This document shows, piece by piece, positions 54,448-64,000 of a stretch of DNA of 64,000 nt. Origin of the DNA: Sipunculus nudus (taxonomy: Eukaryota > Annelida > Sipuncula > Golfingiida > Sipunculidae); NCBI GenBank assembly GCA_026874595.1, contig CM049318.1:29106956-29170955 (forward strand), given 5' to 3'. Each line of letters starts with the position of its first letter. Positions within the stretch are counted from its first letter, which is position 1. The translations under genes and the position numbers were made by a program. The notes beneath the pieces were generated by a model. It was not told the origin of the DNA. It saw only the letters and a list, made by a program, of their open reading frames with translations, and did no database searches.

Positions 54448-57400
54448 CCCTTTCCCAAGGTAATCCTTGCTTCCTTTCCTCTGAAAGGTATTTTATTAAA
54501 TTAAATATTTTTTTATACAGCGGCAGCCATGCAGCGACAACATGTGGAAAACCACGCAGTCACCAGGCTTAAAATAAGTGTAGAAATATCATTTGTCCTT
54601 TCTCTCTCTCCCCCCTCTCATTATATATCCTCTGAAAGGTATTTTATTAAATTAAATATTTTTTATACATGTTGGATGGTAAACATTTAAAAAAAAAAAA
54701 TGGAAAACCCTCTGGTCAGTATTGAAAACATTAAAATATGTTCTTCCTCTATTTAAATTGATAGAGATATCTGTGTTTACGGCCGCTATAATATACGTAT
54801 GCCAGTGACAGCTCCCTTAAATAAAAATCTAATCTCAATCAGGAACCCTTAACAATATTTCCTATCAGCTGTAAATTCTATAGTTATTATTTCTCAGTTA
54901 TTATTTCTAGCGTTAAACGAAGACAAATTTTATGTGATAAGGAAAGTCGTACCGGTAGACATTCATGTATTGACGAAAAATGTGTAGAACAAAGAATACA
55001 TTTAAATGTATATATACCTGGACGGCCCATTGAAGAATTTCGTAATCCTTCTTGTTACCCTCGATATCTGGTACGTCTTCGTACGCCCTGTAATTTCCGG
55101 CGTCTTGTTCCCGCTGGTAGTTCAGGGAAGTTGCAAACTTATGGGGGCAGAACCAGCGCCCCCAAGCGTGAGATCCACGAACGAACTGGATTGTCACATC
55201 CTCAGACACCGGGTCTATTGGCATCCATATCGAGCAAATCTGAGGGAACATCAGCGTCAGTGTATACTTTATATTACCACAGATTTTTTTTCCACAATTA
55301 CATCATATTCACGTTACATCTTTATTTTAATTAGAAAATGATATCAGGCACAAAATAAAATAACATTAAACAAAAGCTGCATAACCAAAAAGATGGGAGG
55401 GACTTTTACATAACGCACAAGCAAGATTGGTATCCAGGAAGATATAAGAGAGGTTCATTTCCTCGATTTTGTTCATGGCATATTAAGAATGACGTCAGCG
55501 GGATCAATGTCTGTCCATCTTTTAAATTAATACAAATACAACAATAAAAAAATGAAAAACTTGGGGTGAACATAAATTTCAAACCATATTTCCTGCACTA
55601 GCAGACGTGTTATTTCATCCAGGGACTTAGCTCTGGTATGTTTTATAATGCATGGTACACAAGTCTGAGATAATGTCAGGGACAGCGGTGTGACCATCTG
55701 CCTTGCCCATTGGCCATCAATATTTTCTCTCAATTTATAATTACATACTGTGGTTGCCTTTTTGTTCGTAAGGATTTTGGTTTAGCGATTTTCGCTAAAC
55801 TGAGATTATCGCGAAAATAAGACCTTCGTGAATAATGCGCCTCATCTACCCAGTTAAACGGTCATTTATAATACACTTGTAATCTCGACAGCATTTAATT
55901 AATGTCAGCATCGACACCTGTAAGTATAAAAGTCGAAAGGCAAAGACTGACTTTATAGATAACGTAAATAAAATTACCTGCTTATATCAGACAAAAAAAA
56001 ACTTTACTCATTCTCGTAGTAATCAAATTGATAAGATCTAGCGATCATATTAAATAACCGATGTAATAATTAAAATACTATATGAAATTACAGCATGGGA
56101 AGACCGCGAGAATGGAAGCTCGCGAAACAATGAAAAATGAAAATCGCGAAAAATAATCTCGCGAATATTAAAGTAACCACAATATATAATGCAATACGAA
56201 CCTTTGCTCCGTCCACGGGGTAGTAGGGTTGGTCCTGGTGCCATGGGGTGGCTTTCTGTGTCCCTGGTTCCTTAGTTAACACGTGCTCGTGGTAGAACAC
56301 GGCGTACTGCAAAATAACATTTATTATGTAGCTATTGACATTACCGTGTGTATAATTGTCCTGCTTAAGAGTTACCACATCCTTATCCATTACACATTAT
56401 TTTTTTTACAGAGATATATGTAATTTCAGTAAATAGATACATGGAAGTAAAAAAAAATGCTCAGTTAAATATGGGACATCAGAAAGAAGTAATTTTGACC
56501 AAAAAATTACATGAATTTTATCTCCATGTCCTTCAAGCTGTGTTTCCATGTATCCGTAAATCTCGTACGTCTCGTACGCAAAAAATCGCATCCCTCTTTT
56601 TAAGATGAACTGTTTCCATGTATACGTTTTGACGTGCTTCGTATGCGTATTCGCAAAAACGGACCACATCAAAACGGATCGGTGAGCGATTAATCGTTTT
56701 GCGGATGGCAAAAATGCCTACATTCCCCAACAGTGCCCCGGCGCCAGGTGAGATGAGACATATTGACCTTCTTCCTGCCTGACGTCCTTGCAGTTTTAAA
56801 AGAGGCACGCGAAAGGGTACCCGCAAGAAAAACGTACGTACTTATGGAAACAGTTCTTGCGGACTGCGCGCTATGGAGCGTACGTACGTGTTTTGGGGAT
56901 ACGATTTTTACGGATACATGGAAACACAGCTTTATTATTTCTCCCATATCCTCAACATACGGAGTCAAGTTCCTGGGCGTGTTTAAACAATAGTGACTTT
57001 TAACCTGATTAAGGTTAAGTTTGAGGAAATATTCAATTTGATCGTATTCTGATGGCGCTTTTCAGTAAAAACATTTCATTGGTGGTGATCTTCAAGGTAA
57101 AATTTGCGGAAACACGAAAAAAGGGAGGTTTTTGATCGTCTTGAATATAAAATGTGCATAAGTTAATTTTATGTAAACTTGTCATAACCTTCAATTTTCA
57201 TGTTTTAGGGTAATGTGGTAAGTGGACAACATTGATATTAGAAAGCTGAATCAAGACCTTGGATACGAATTATACTTTATTCGTCCTATTTACATGTAAA
57301 ACACAAGTAACTGCTTTACTTTTGCGTTCATAATCACAGGCAATAGATAGGGTATGTATGTATACATAACTGGATAATGCGATCACATATGTGTGCCTTC

Positions 57401-60400
57401 GCCAGGAGGGTATGCGTTCATCCCCGTTCGTGTGGTGTTTTGTGTCGGGGGGGGGGGGGGGGGGGGGTCGTGTTTGTGTGTTGTTCACAACATAACTCAT
57501 GCAATCATGTACGGAATCTCATGAAACTTTTCAGGACATTCCGGGAATGGGACAAAGAAGAATCGTTTAGATTTTGGTGAGGATCTGGCACATGATTCGG
57601 ATTCAGGAACATCAAGTCATCAAGGAATATTCACAAATATACAGTCATTTATGCATGAATAAGCCTGGGACTATGCGCCGAATAAGTGAATGCAGACACT
57701 GGCTGGGGATCATATCACAATAGGGATGCGGGGGGGGGGAAGATGAGGGAGACAACGACTAAAAAAAAGCCTATTCTGTACTTTTATTTTTAGCATCATA
57801 AACATAAGAAAGCAGCTTCTAATATGCTGTTAAACAGGTATTAATATGGCAGCTATAAAAAAATCCCACTTTTCTTACGGAATTAAAGAACAGTTTATCT
57901 GAATGATAAGTTATATATAACAACAGTATCCATTGGACTACACCCACCTTCGATTTCATAAGGCGACCAGCAATTTCAGCTGCAGGTGAATCGTAAGCGT
58001 AGTCGTGGAACTCAGGAATGGTCTGCCAATTACAGTAATCGTTGAAATAGGCCCCGCCCCCATCTTGGCCCCGCAGGTTTTCGCTGTACTTTGAGGGTTT
58101 CTTCAGGTTTATCTCTATTCCTTTCGCCACTTTTTCGATCCATTCCTGACTAAACACCTGCCTGAAACAAACTGAGGTTTCATCTAAAACAGGATTTAGA
58201 TATACAGCTAGAAATTAGGACCTTATCATTAAAAATCAGGCTTCAATCACGTAATGTACAAACCCGATAAGCGCTATAACTATAAGATAAGACTACCATT
58301 GACGAACAGAACCCAAACAAAAACATGTAAATCAAATCTTCGATTAGTTGCCGAGTGGTTGTACGACCTGTTCTTGAGTATCGTACGAAACTTGATCGAA
58401 TATCAACAACCGATTTTCGACTGTTTGTAACTGTGGGCAACCCATGGGCCGACCCGGTGACTATAATCGTGGATAAATCGGCATAAGCAAAGACAGATTT
58501 ATGAGTGATATACTAGTATACTTGAATACGTGTACAACCGTAAACGCTATCAACGTTTTGCGGGCCCGGCATCCTTAATTTAAATACCATCAGTTTACCA
58601 TAAGGGTGAGCTAAACTAACACCTGGACGATCTCCTAAGTGATATGATGTATATTAAACATTGGGACAAAGGACTTGCATGCTGAGAAATGTGTGTGTGT
58701 GTTGGGGGGGGGGGGGGGGGGGGTCGAAAGAAGTATTGACATAACGCCCATCCCCGTCCCGAAATATGGGACATCCGCCAAAACCTCTTCTGATACCCCC
58801 CCCCCCCCCCCCCCCGCGAACATCAAACTCTCCATGACAAATAGGTACAAATCCCTCTCACAGATATCATAGGTTTTTTTCACTCCATCACATAAAATGG
58901 AATATATATTTTCGTTGTGTGAAAACATTTTTGTTCAGGTTGTCATCATTAAGTTATTCATAATCTATATTTTAAACGTTCAACAACAAATGCTACCATT
59001 TATGATGGTTCATTGACGTAACATGTCATGTAATTTCCTACTTTTTTTCAATATGAGAAAAACTGCATTACTGAAAGATTGCAGAAAAAATTACAAAACT
59101 ATAAATTAATTGATAAACTAATTGCAATATTTTGAAATTGCGCAATTTGTCCTATCACAAAGGGTAATTTGTCACGTACTCACTCCCATTAAAGTGAGGG
59201 GGCGTGCCCTGAACCAAGTGGGACAACAACTTGTGAATATCAAGTAGGTATTCAAACGTTTATACTGTTAATACATTGTTCCTAGGATATTTGTTTCTGC
59301 ATCTGATATCCATAAATATTCAGTCTCAGGTCCCAAGCTTACACGTATATGTTACACTACCAGCTAGTAAAGTCCATAGTGCGATATAATCAGTATACCG
59401 GAGATTATAAAGGTGCACGAACTCTTATTATTATTCTGGAATGTATATGTATTTATAATTATTCAAATTTATGAATGTAAATGGTTAATCTTAACGTAAT
59501 ATCTGTAAACAGAGACCAGACGATAACGTGAGTGAATTGCTTCTGTCAGCAGGGTATCCGATCATCCCCTTTCGAGAGTGTTTTTGTGTTATGTTGATAA
59601 CTCGCGCAAGCATTAGCGGAATCTCATGACATTTTCATAGCGTTTCGAGAATCCTTGGGCCAATGAAGAATCGATTAGATTTTGGTGTGGATCCGGCACA
59701 TGATCCGGATTCAGGAACGTCATCAAGGAATATTCACAAATGTCACGAACTAACCTGACCTGGGACTGTAAGGCTATAACGTGAATGAAAGCATTTTTTT
59801 AGAGCATCCCACAGTGGGGACCCCCCCCCCCCCTCCACGTGACGGAGGCTTCCATTCCTTACAATGCAGATTCCTTGTCAAAGTTAACATACATCCGTCC
59901 CAACAAGATAAGATTAGGTTAAAGGGTGGGTTTAAGAGGGATGAGGAGTTTTAACCATAATGATACAAAATACCTTTTTGTATCTCCCCCCCCCCTCCAT
60001 ATTTTGTTTCCAACTCACTCCTTCCTAGCCGTGACAACCCGACTCAGTAGGCACTGATAATTGGGCTGATAAGCCTTCTTGATTCGTGATACAAGCAATA
60101 TCGAGGAATGCATCGCAGTGGTCTTCCATCATGTTGCATTCATATTGCGGTAAACAACCCATAATCTTAACATTATGCTACGAATGATGAATAAACACAA
60201 GAGAATATATGTGAACTCACAACCCAAATTGAAACAATTTCTCTACGGTAACGAGTCATTTCCTGTAACCTGTGCAAGCCATACTTTCATTCATGTGGTC
60301 AGAAATTCAACAAACATGAGGAGGGGTTTACCAATATGCTGAGCAAAAACGGAACTTTTCTCGCACATGTTTGGTGTTGTTTGAAAGTACACTTAAATGC

Positions 60401-62832
60401 TAAAGATTAGTCTGGTTTAGGTCAATTGACAGTGTACCTGTCGTTGTCAAAAATGACCAAAATATTTGCATCCTCATGGCGCCTTATAATGCGTTTCTCA
60501 GACCTATAGATGTAAAGGCACTCTGGCAGGCAGTTATCTGGTCGTAATGTCAGAGGGCCGATATGGCGCTAACCCCCTTCCTGGATCTTTTAAAGGCTAG
60601 GATTTCAGGCCATTGGTGTAAAAGGTTCACTCCGTACACAATGCACATGTCATGCATGGAGCCGACCCTTAGACGGTTTGTTGTCGTTGATTGTGACATT
60701 GAAACCGGTAGTCAAACTTCTTAGCTTATGCATGTCCCAGTTATTGATGCTGTTAACATGTAACATTTCATCTGACGAGTATAGGCCATCTATTGTGAAA
60801 ACCTAATCGACGCCTAAGGGGTCACAGGTGCTAGCTTTCCCAGTGCGCATCAGGGGCGGATTTAGGCTCTGAGCCCCCGCCCTTTTTTCAACCAATAAAT
60901 TCTGAAAAATAGAAGCATACGTGCTTAATACAACAAAAATCGGATTTCGCATCATGATACTTTCAGGACAACTCCAGATTGCGCAATTACGTATATTTTC
61001 AAAATTGATTCCACACTATGGGAGGGGATGCTGTTATCACTTTGAAGGCATACTGACATAACATGTGCACACTCCCATTACCACCCCCACCCCCCCCCAG
61101 CTTAATTGTGTCCCCTTTTTCTTAAATCCTGCATGCGCCCATTGGCATATACCCTCTGGGGTTTGAAAGCATTTTTATAAGCCAATTGAAGTCAATGTGT
61201 AGAATCTTAATTCCATTTGGGGAATATTCTCCAAGCTTTAGTATGTTTAAAAATGTCGATTAGTTTTACCAGTGTCTAACCTATATGGAGATAGCCGAAC
61301 CGCGTGTAGGTGGTACTTATTCAAAGCTAAAGTCAGGTGTTATCAGTATGTCTCTATTCCAATTTTCGACGATCATTATTTTGGTAGTCAATTTTAGATG
61401 CTCATAATATTTGCAAAAGTAACGCCAGAATGTTGAAACTCTCTGAACATACACAAAGAATGTATTTGCAGTAAATAATAATAAAAATAAATACAATTAG
61501 GGCTAGGTTTATCCATCCAAGGGCTGCCAAAAATTGGAAAAAATAAAATTAAAATTTCGTGGATTCTGTAAAGTGGATTATCCATCAGAGAAATCAGTTT
61601 GATTATAATTGAGATATTTTGGTCTTTTTTATATATGAATGTAAACTTTTTAAATTATCAATTTTAAATAGAAGTAATATTGAAGTAAAAATAAACAGTG
61701 TGCTGTTCTTACACTGTTTGATTAATGTAAATGCACAAATATGGAAAATTTAATCAAAATCTGAGGTAGTGATGCATGCTGAGACATATTTCTATTATTG
61801 ATTGCACAAAGATGGAATGCCACTTTTGAAATTCATTTCATATGATTATAAGAACAATTATTTCGGCCGGTTGCGAAGAAACCTGACAACGTGGATGTTC
61901 GGACACTCACGCGTTCATTCAATCAAGCAAAGTTGTTTCAATATCTGATTTTATGACTTGTATTTCATTCATTGGAGATATTTAAAAAAAAAGACAGGTC
62001 AAAGACAGGTCAATGAATCCTTATTGTCATCCTGTAGCCTTGTCTCGTCCCAAGACGCTGTATTCCGATTCACTCTGCTCCTAACGGCAGCCTGCCACCC
62101 AAACGTCGAATTTTAATCGACTGAAGACGTTAGGGTGGCAGTGCAAGCTATTGGGTTCGTATCAATTCTAGTACATGCAAATGTGCACGCCATTTCTAAC
62201 AGTACATTTACATTTTCATTTGCTTGTCGAACAGTCATTTTTCCTAGGTAAGACATAAAGTTACGTTATTCTGTTGGGAAAAATAATAAATATGACATTC
62301 ATGGTTGTCCTTACGTATATATTCACGCAGCAGTTATTAATAACGAGGCTCAGCGTCCGTCATGATGGTTTGCTTGACAGCTTTGTGTGAATCGGTGCAA
62401 TAGGGAAGAAAGGAGGTAACTAAGGAAATTAATTTTGTGTAACATCATCTTTTCTTCATCATTTAACAAAAAAAAAACATGACCAAATAAGCCTCTGATG
62501 TCAATACTACAACACAGCAATTATTTTGATCCGACCCTCTAACATGACTCACAGGCCGCTATCAGTTATTCTAGAAAGCCTGAGTGTCATGTTGTCATGG
62601 CTACTCTGCTCCTCTCGATCACAGCTGTTGATTCCGCAACAATAAAGTCAATATGTAGCCCAGACAAGCACTTGCCTAGTAGGTATGGGCGCACCGCATA
62701 AAAAGTTACATATATAGGCCTAACATTACCAGACCAGGAGAATCAAACAATATGATAGGCCAACCTGAGGCATACGGCGCCATCCCTCTGAAACTGTTCT
62801 ATAATCTCCTCAGTGATATGTACAGACGCCAT
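51159..62832 (-). CDS. Phytanoyl-CoA dioxygenase (PhyH) family protein, six exons, 274 residues
   Basis: Six exons join in frame (825 nt). The family contains non-haem Fe(II) and 2-oxoglutarate-dependent oxygenases that hydroxylate diverse substrates; this one's substrate cannot be read from sequence. The fold's metal triad is present as His117-Q-Asp119 in ATPWHQDQPYYP and His216 in HMLSLHGAP. The likely 2-oxoglutarate anchor is Arg227 or Arg228 in HRRILSTRW. Other family marks are LTKEPGT before the HxD, WMPIDPV and FVRGSHAWG. Length is normal for compact members of the family. There is no signal peptide and no evident peroxisomal PTS1 at the C terminus (IWTAA), so it is probably cytosolic. 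All junctions are GT-AG with consistent phases. The ATG at 62,832 is the only one close to the start of homology. Confidence 0.9.
51700..52930 (+). repeat. Dispersed satellite array B (about nine monomers)
   Basis: Monomers of about 125-150 bp repeat the blocks GTAGGTGGCGCCACCAGTCT, GAGATCTATGGACATGC and TTTCAGNCTGATACATTGAA. They are diverged from each other but in constant order. They share their sequence with array A at 24,345-24,705. The array sits in PhyH intron 5. Confidence 0.78.
53417..54077 (+). mobile_element. 5'-truncated non-LTR retrotransposon (C-terminal reverse transcriptase end)
   Basis: A 176-codon open frame (to 53,947) reads PLYKTLVRPIIEYGNPVWSP, then GVQRRFTKKIIG and YLKLPSLEYRRLRGDLIEVY. 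This is the C-terminal thumb region found after the reverse transcriptase domain of CR1/L2/jockey-like LINEs. The catalytic domain is absent. About 110 nt of 3' UTR follow and the element ends in (TAC)4, a LINE-like microsatellite tail. It lies antisense to the PhyH gene in intron 5. The intact short frame suggests fairly recent insertion. Confidence 0.82.
54244..54340 (-). CDS. PhyH gene exon 5 (distal histidine and 2-oxoglutarate arginine)
   Basis: After acceptor TTTTTAG the exon encodes PGDCVVFHMLSLHGAP and RRILSTRWL, carrying His216 and the arginine pair. It ends CTA G|GTAAAC in phase 1. Its first 41 nt and the acceptor are duplicated at 54,527-54,567. Confidence 0.88.
54300..54669 (-). 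repeat. Partial tandem duplication of PhyH exon 5 with its acceptor
   Basis: The segment 54,300 to about 54,526 recurs, shortened, at 54,527 to about 54,669. Both copies hold the first 41 nt of the exon (PGDCVVFHMLSLHG), an AG acceptor, the TCCTTTCTCTCTCTCCCCCC tract and TCTGAAAGGTATTTTATTAA. The upstream (in transcription) copy lacks the (TA)n run and the rest of the exon. Its acceptor is AAG instead of TAG. Confidence 0.9.
54396..54438 (+). repeat. (TA)n microsatellite
   Basis: About 21 TA dinucleotides lie within the first copy of the exon 5 duplication and are nearly absent from the second. Confidence 0.93.
55018..55239 (-). CDS. PhyH gene exon 4
   Basis: The exon runs from acceptor CCCTCAG to donor CAG|GTATAT, both phase 0. 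It encodes ICSIWMPIDPVSEDV, FVRGSHAWGRWFCP and an acidic loop before ILQWAVQ. This is the conserved strand region after the HxD motif. Confidence 0.9.
56202..56306 (-). CDS. PhyH gene exon 3 (HxD metal-binding motif)
   Basis: The exon is phase 0 on both sides (TTGCAG acceptor, AAG|GTTCGT donor). It encodes VFYHEHVLTKEPGT and ATPWHQDQPYYPVDG with the Fe(II) ligands His117 and Asp119. Confidence 0.9.
56535..56932. mobile_element. 398-bp MITE with perfect 26-bp terminal inverted repeats
   Basis: Left TIR 56,535-56,560 and right TIR 56,907-56,932 are exact reverse complements (outer 20 nt AAGCTGTGTTTCCATGTATC). A second, imperfect inverted pair lies inside (GAACTGTTTCCATG / ATGGAAACAGTTC). No transposase frame is present. 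It sits in PhyH intron 2. Confidence 0.88.
57405..57740 (+). mobile_element. Interspersed repeat, copy also at 59,548
   Basis: It shares GGTATGCGTTCATCCCC, GGAATCTCATGA, ATTCGGATTCAGGAAC and CATCAAGGAATATTCAC in order with 59,548-59,880. A run of about 21 G lies inside at 57,448. Confidence 0.72.
57948..58161 (-). CDS. PhyH gene exon 2
   Basis: The acceptor is GTTTCAG and the donor AAG|GTGGGT (phase 0). It encodes VFSQEWIEKVAKGIEINLKK, GGGAYFNDYCNWQTIPEF and AAEIAGRLM, the N-terminal helical region of the family. Confidence 0.9.
58704..58816. repeat. Poly-G followed by poly-C, potential hairpin
   Basis: About 20 G (from 58,704) and about 20 C (to 58,816) are separated by about 70 nt. Both strands therefore have an open glycine/proline frame, which is an artefact. 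Confidence 0.88.
59548..59880 (+). mobile_element. Interspersed repeat, copy also at 57,405
   Basis: Homologous along its length to 57,405-57,740, including GATTAGATTTTGGTG and CATCAAGGAATATTCAC. It ends GACGGAGGCTTCCATTCC like the 46-kb copy. Confidence 0.72.
62765..62832 (-). CDS. PhyH gene exon 1 (start)
   Basis: Starting at ATG (62,830-62,832) the exon encodes MASVHITEEIIEQFQRDGAV, the amphipathic helix and R-D-G-x-V motif that begin many PhyH proteins. It ends CTC AG|GTTGGC in phase 2 and joins exon 2 as CLR-QVFSQEW. Confidence 0.87.
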
Positions 62833-63569
62833 GTCTGATAAACGGGTGAGCATCACACAAACTGAGCACGTGACTGCGCGGTGACAGGCAGGCAACCGCA
62901 GGGAAGGGTCCGAAAATAAAGACGGATGGGGGGGGGGGGGGGGCGTTATCAGAATAAAAGGGGGGAGGGACGGTTGGCGTTGAACAAACTCCCTTTTAAG
63001 CCGACCCTTTGGTCACAGAACCCATTTCTAGATTTCCTTTTGAATTAATTTTAGACCTCCCTTAGGAAAAACTATCCATCTTTCCTGTGCTCGCAGCCCC
63101 AGCGTTTTCCTTTGAAATTGCCCAGCGCCCCGGATAAGCGCGCGTGTTTACACATACATACACAATCTGAGTATGCTAATTGTTTGACCTAGGTCGCATC
63201 ACGTTCGGTACAGAGGAAAACAAATAAAAACTCTGGTTGCTCTCGTGCTAACGAGAAAATGTGGCTTTGAGAGCAAAAGTTAAGGTCAGAACCCCAGGAT
63301 AAATTGTTTGACCTCTGTAACAGTTGGCAGTGCGTAGGAGTTATAAGCTTTTCATAAGGGAAGAGCCGGACTTGTAGCCGCTCACCCGCACAAACATTAA
63401 TCCCCCTGACGGGATGTTTAAATATGTCAATGTGTAGCTGCCGCTGAGCATAGCGGGGACCTTTTTAAAGAAAGTTTACTTTTTTCTCCACGAGTGGTAA
63501 ACGTGATTGGTCACGTGGTCTGGACCGGTCAAAAAACCACCAGTCCGCCATTTCGCCATTTGTCAAGCC

Positions 63570-63690
63570 GCGTTCACACCTATCCGTTTTTTTTCCTTCC
63601 TTCCGCACCCGCTTCCGTCAACCTTTCTTCCGCCATCCGCCGTCTCTGTTCACACATACGCGTTTTTTGCCGTCCGCACCCGCACTCAAC
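63570..63690. mobile_element. GCGTTCACAC-type MITE fragment (tentative)
   Basis: The words GCGTTCACACCTATCCGTTT and GTTCACACATACGCGTTTT recur about 77 bp apart with CCGCACCCGC after each. This is reminiscent of TIR-element interiors with CCGT words, but no closing terminus was found. Confidence 0.4.
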
Positions 63691-63729
63691 ATTCTTGTTT
63701 CATATTTAATACACTATTATCTTTCACGT

Positions 63730-63733
<4 letters not shown>

Positions 63734-63772
<39 letters not shown>
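63734..63772 (+). repeat. (TA)n microsatellite
   Basis: About 19 TA dinucleotides, followed by a shorter TA-rich tract. Confidence 0.92.
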
Positions 63773-63780
<8 letters not shown>

Positions 63781-64000
63781 CATATTATATATATATATAA
63801 TCAGCATGAAATTATTGATCTAATAACAAATTACCTTATGCAGAGTAACCTCTTAACCTTTGACCCAATATATGTAACTGAGGTTTAGAACTGTGATTTA
63901 AAATGGGACCGATTTGAACTCCATGTTCCGTGACCTGTAAACCCCGTTTCAACATTGATGCTTAAATAATTCTCCATACAGGTTAATTCGATTAAATTAT

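Larger units (their letters stand above)
58162..62764 (-). other. PhyH intron 1 (4.6 kb)
   Basis: No gene is visible in the intron. It holds a poly-G/poly-C pair, a repeat copy at 59,548, a hAT-like start at about 60,851, and a 15-bp inverted pair (TGCCACCCAAACGTC / GACGTTAGGGTGGCA) at about 62,092-62,143. Confidence 0.6.
62833..64000. other. Upstream flank of the PhyH gene
   Basis: The region should include the promoter on the minus strand. I cannot support a specific core element. It contains a poly-G run near 62,930, a GCGTTCACAC-type repeated segment at about 63,570-63,690 and a (TA)n run. Confidence 0.5.

Noticed and set aside
56690-56993. Open frames on both strands around 56.7-57.0 kb
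   Set aside because: They fall inside the palindromic MITE and mirror one another.

Overview
The window is animal nuclear DNA, not bacterial: it is AT-rich, its coding sequence is split into short exons with canonical splice sites, and its introns are full of microsatellites, minisatellites, SINE-like and MITE-like elements and a truncated LINE. The protein families and repeat types suggest a marine invertebrate, most likely a mollusc; the species assignment is inference.

Two protein-coding genes can be built, both on the minus strand and in tandem. Gene 1 (49,270 down to 235) has 21 coding exons that join in one frame without a stop into a 1,355-residue predicted secreted protein: a signal peptide followed directly by nine tandem copies of the domain known in Pfam as Methyltransf_FA (farnesoic acid O-methyltransferase-like, FAMeT). 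Every repeat keeps the same two cysteines and the W-x-x-W core, and every intron between repeats is phase 1. This is the signature of a protein grown by duplication of whole exon modules. No other domain and no membrane anchor is seen.

Gene 2 (62,832 down to 51,159) has six exons that join into a 274-residue phytanoyl-CoA dioxygenase (PhyH) family protein with an intact iron and 2-oxoglutarate site. Its 3' end lies about 1.9 kb upstream of the gene 1 start codon. No functional link between the genes is shown by the sequence.

Layout: 1-235 3' flank of gene 1; 235-11,027 exons 21-12 (repeats 6-9 and the end of repeat 5); 11,028-22,663 an 11.6-kb repeat-filled intron; 22,664-33,893 exons 11-5; 33,894-49,215 exons 4-2 and large introns; 49,216-49,270 signal-peptide exon; 49,271-51,158 intergenic; 51,159-62,832 gene 2, whose introns hold satellite monomers, a LINE tail, MITEs and a partial exon duplication; 62,833-64,000 upstream flank. 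The most unusual local structures are minisatellites whose units include copies of gene 1 splice sites, and a tandem duplication of part of the gene 2 exon that carries the distal iron-binding histidine. Exon boundaries were derived by hand from GT/AG sites, phase and domain continuity; no transcript evidence was available.
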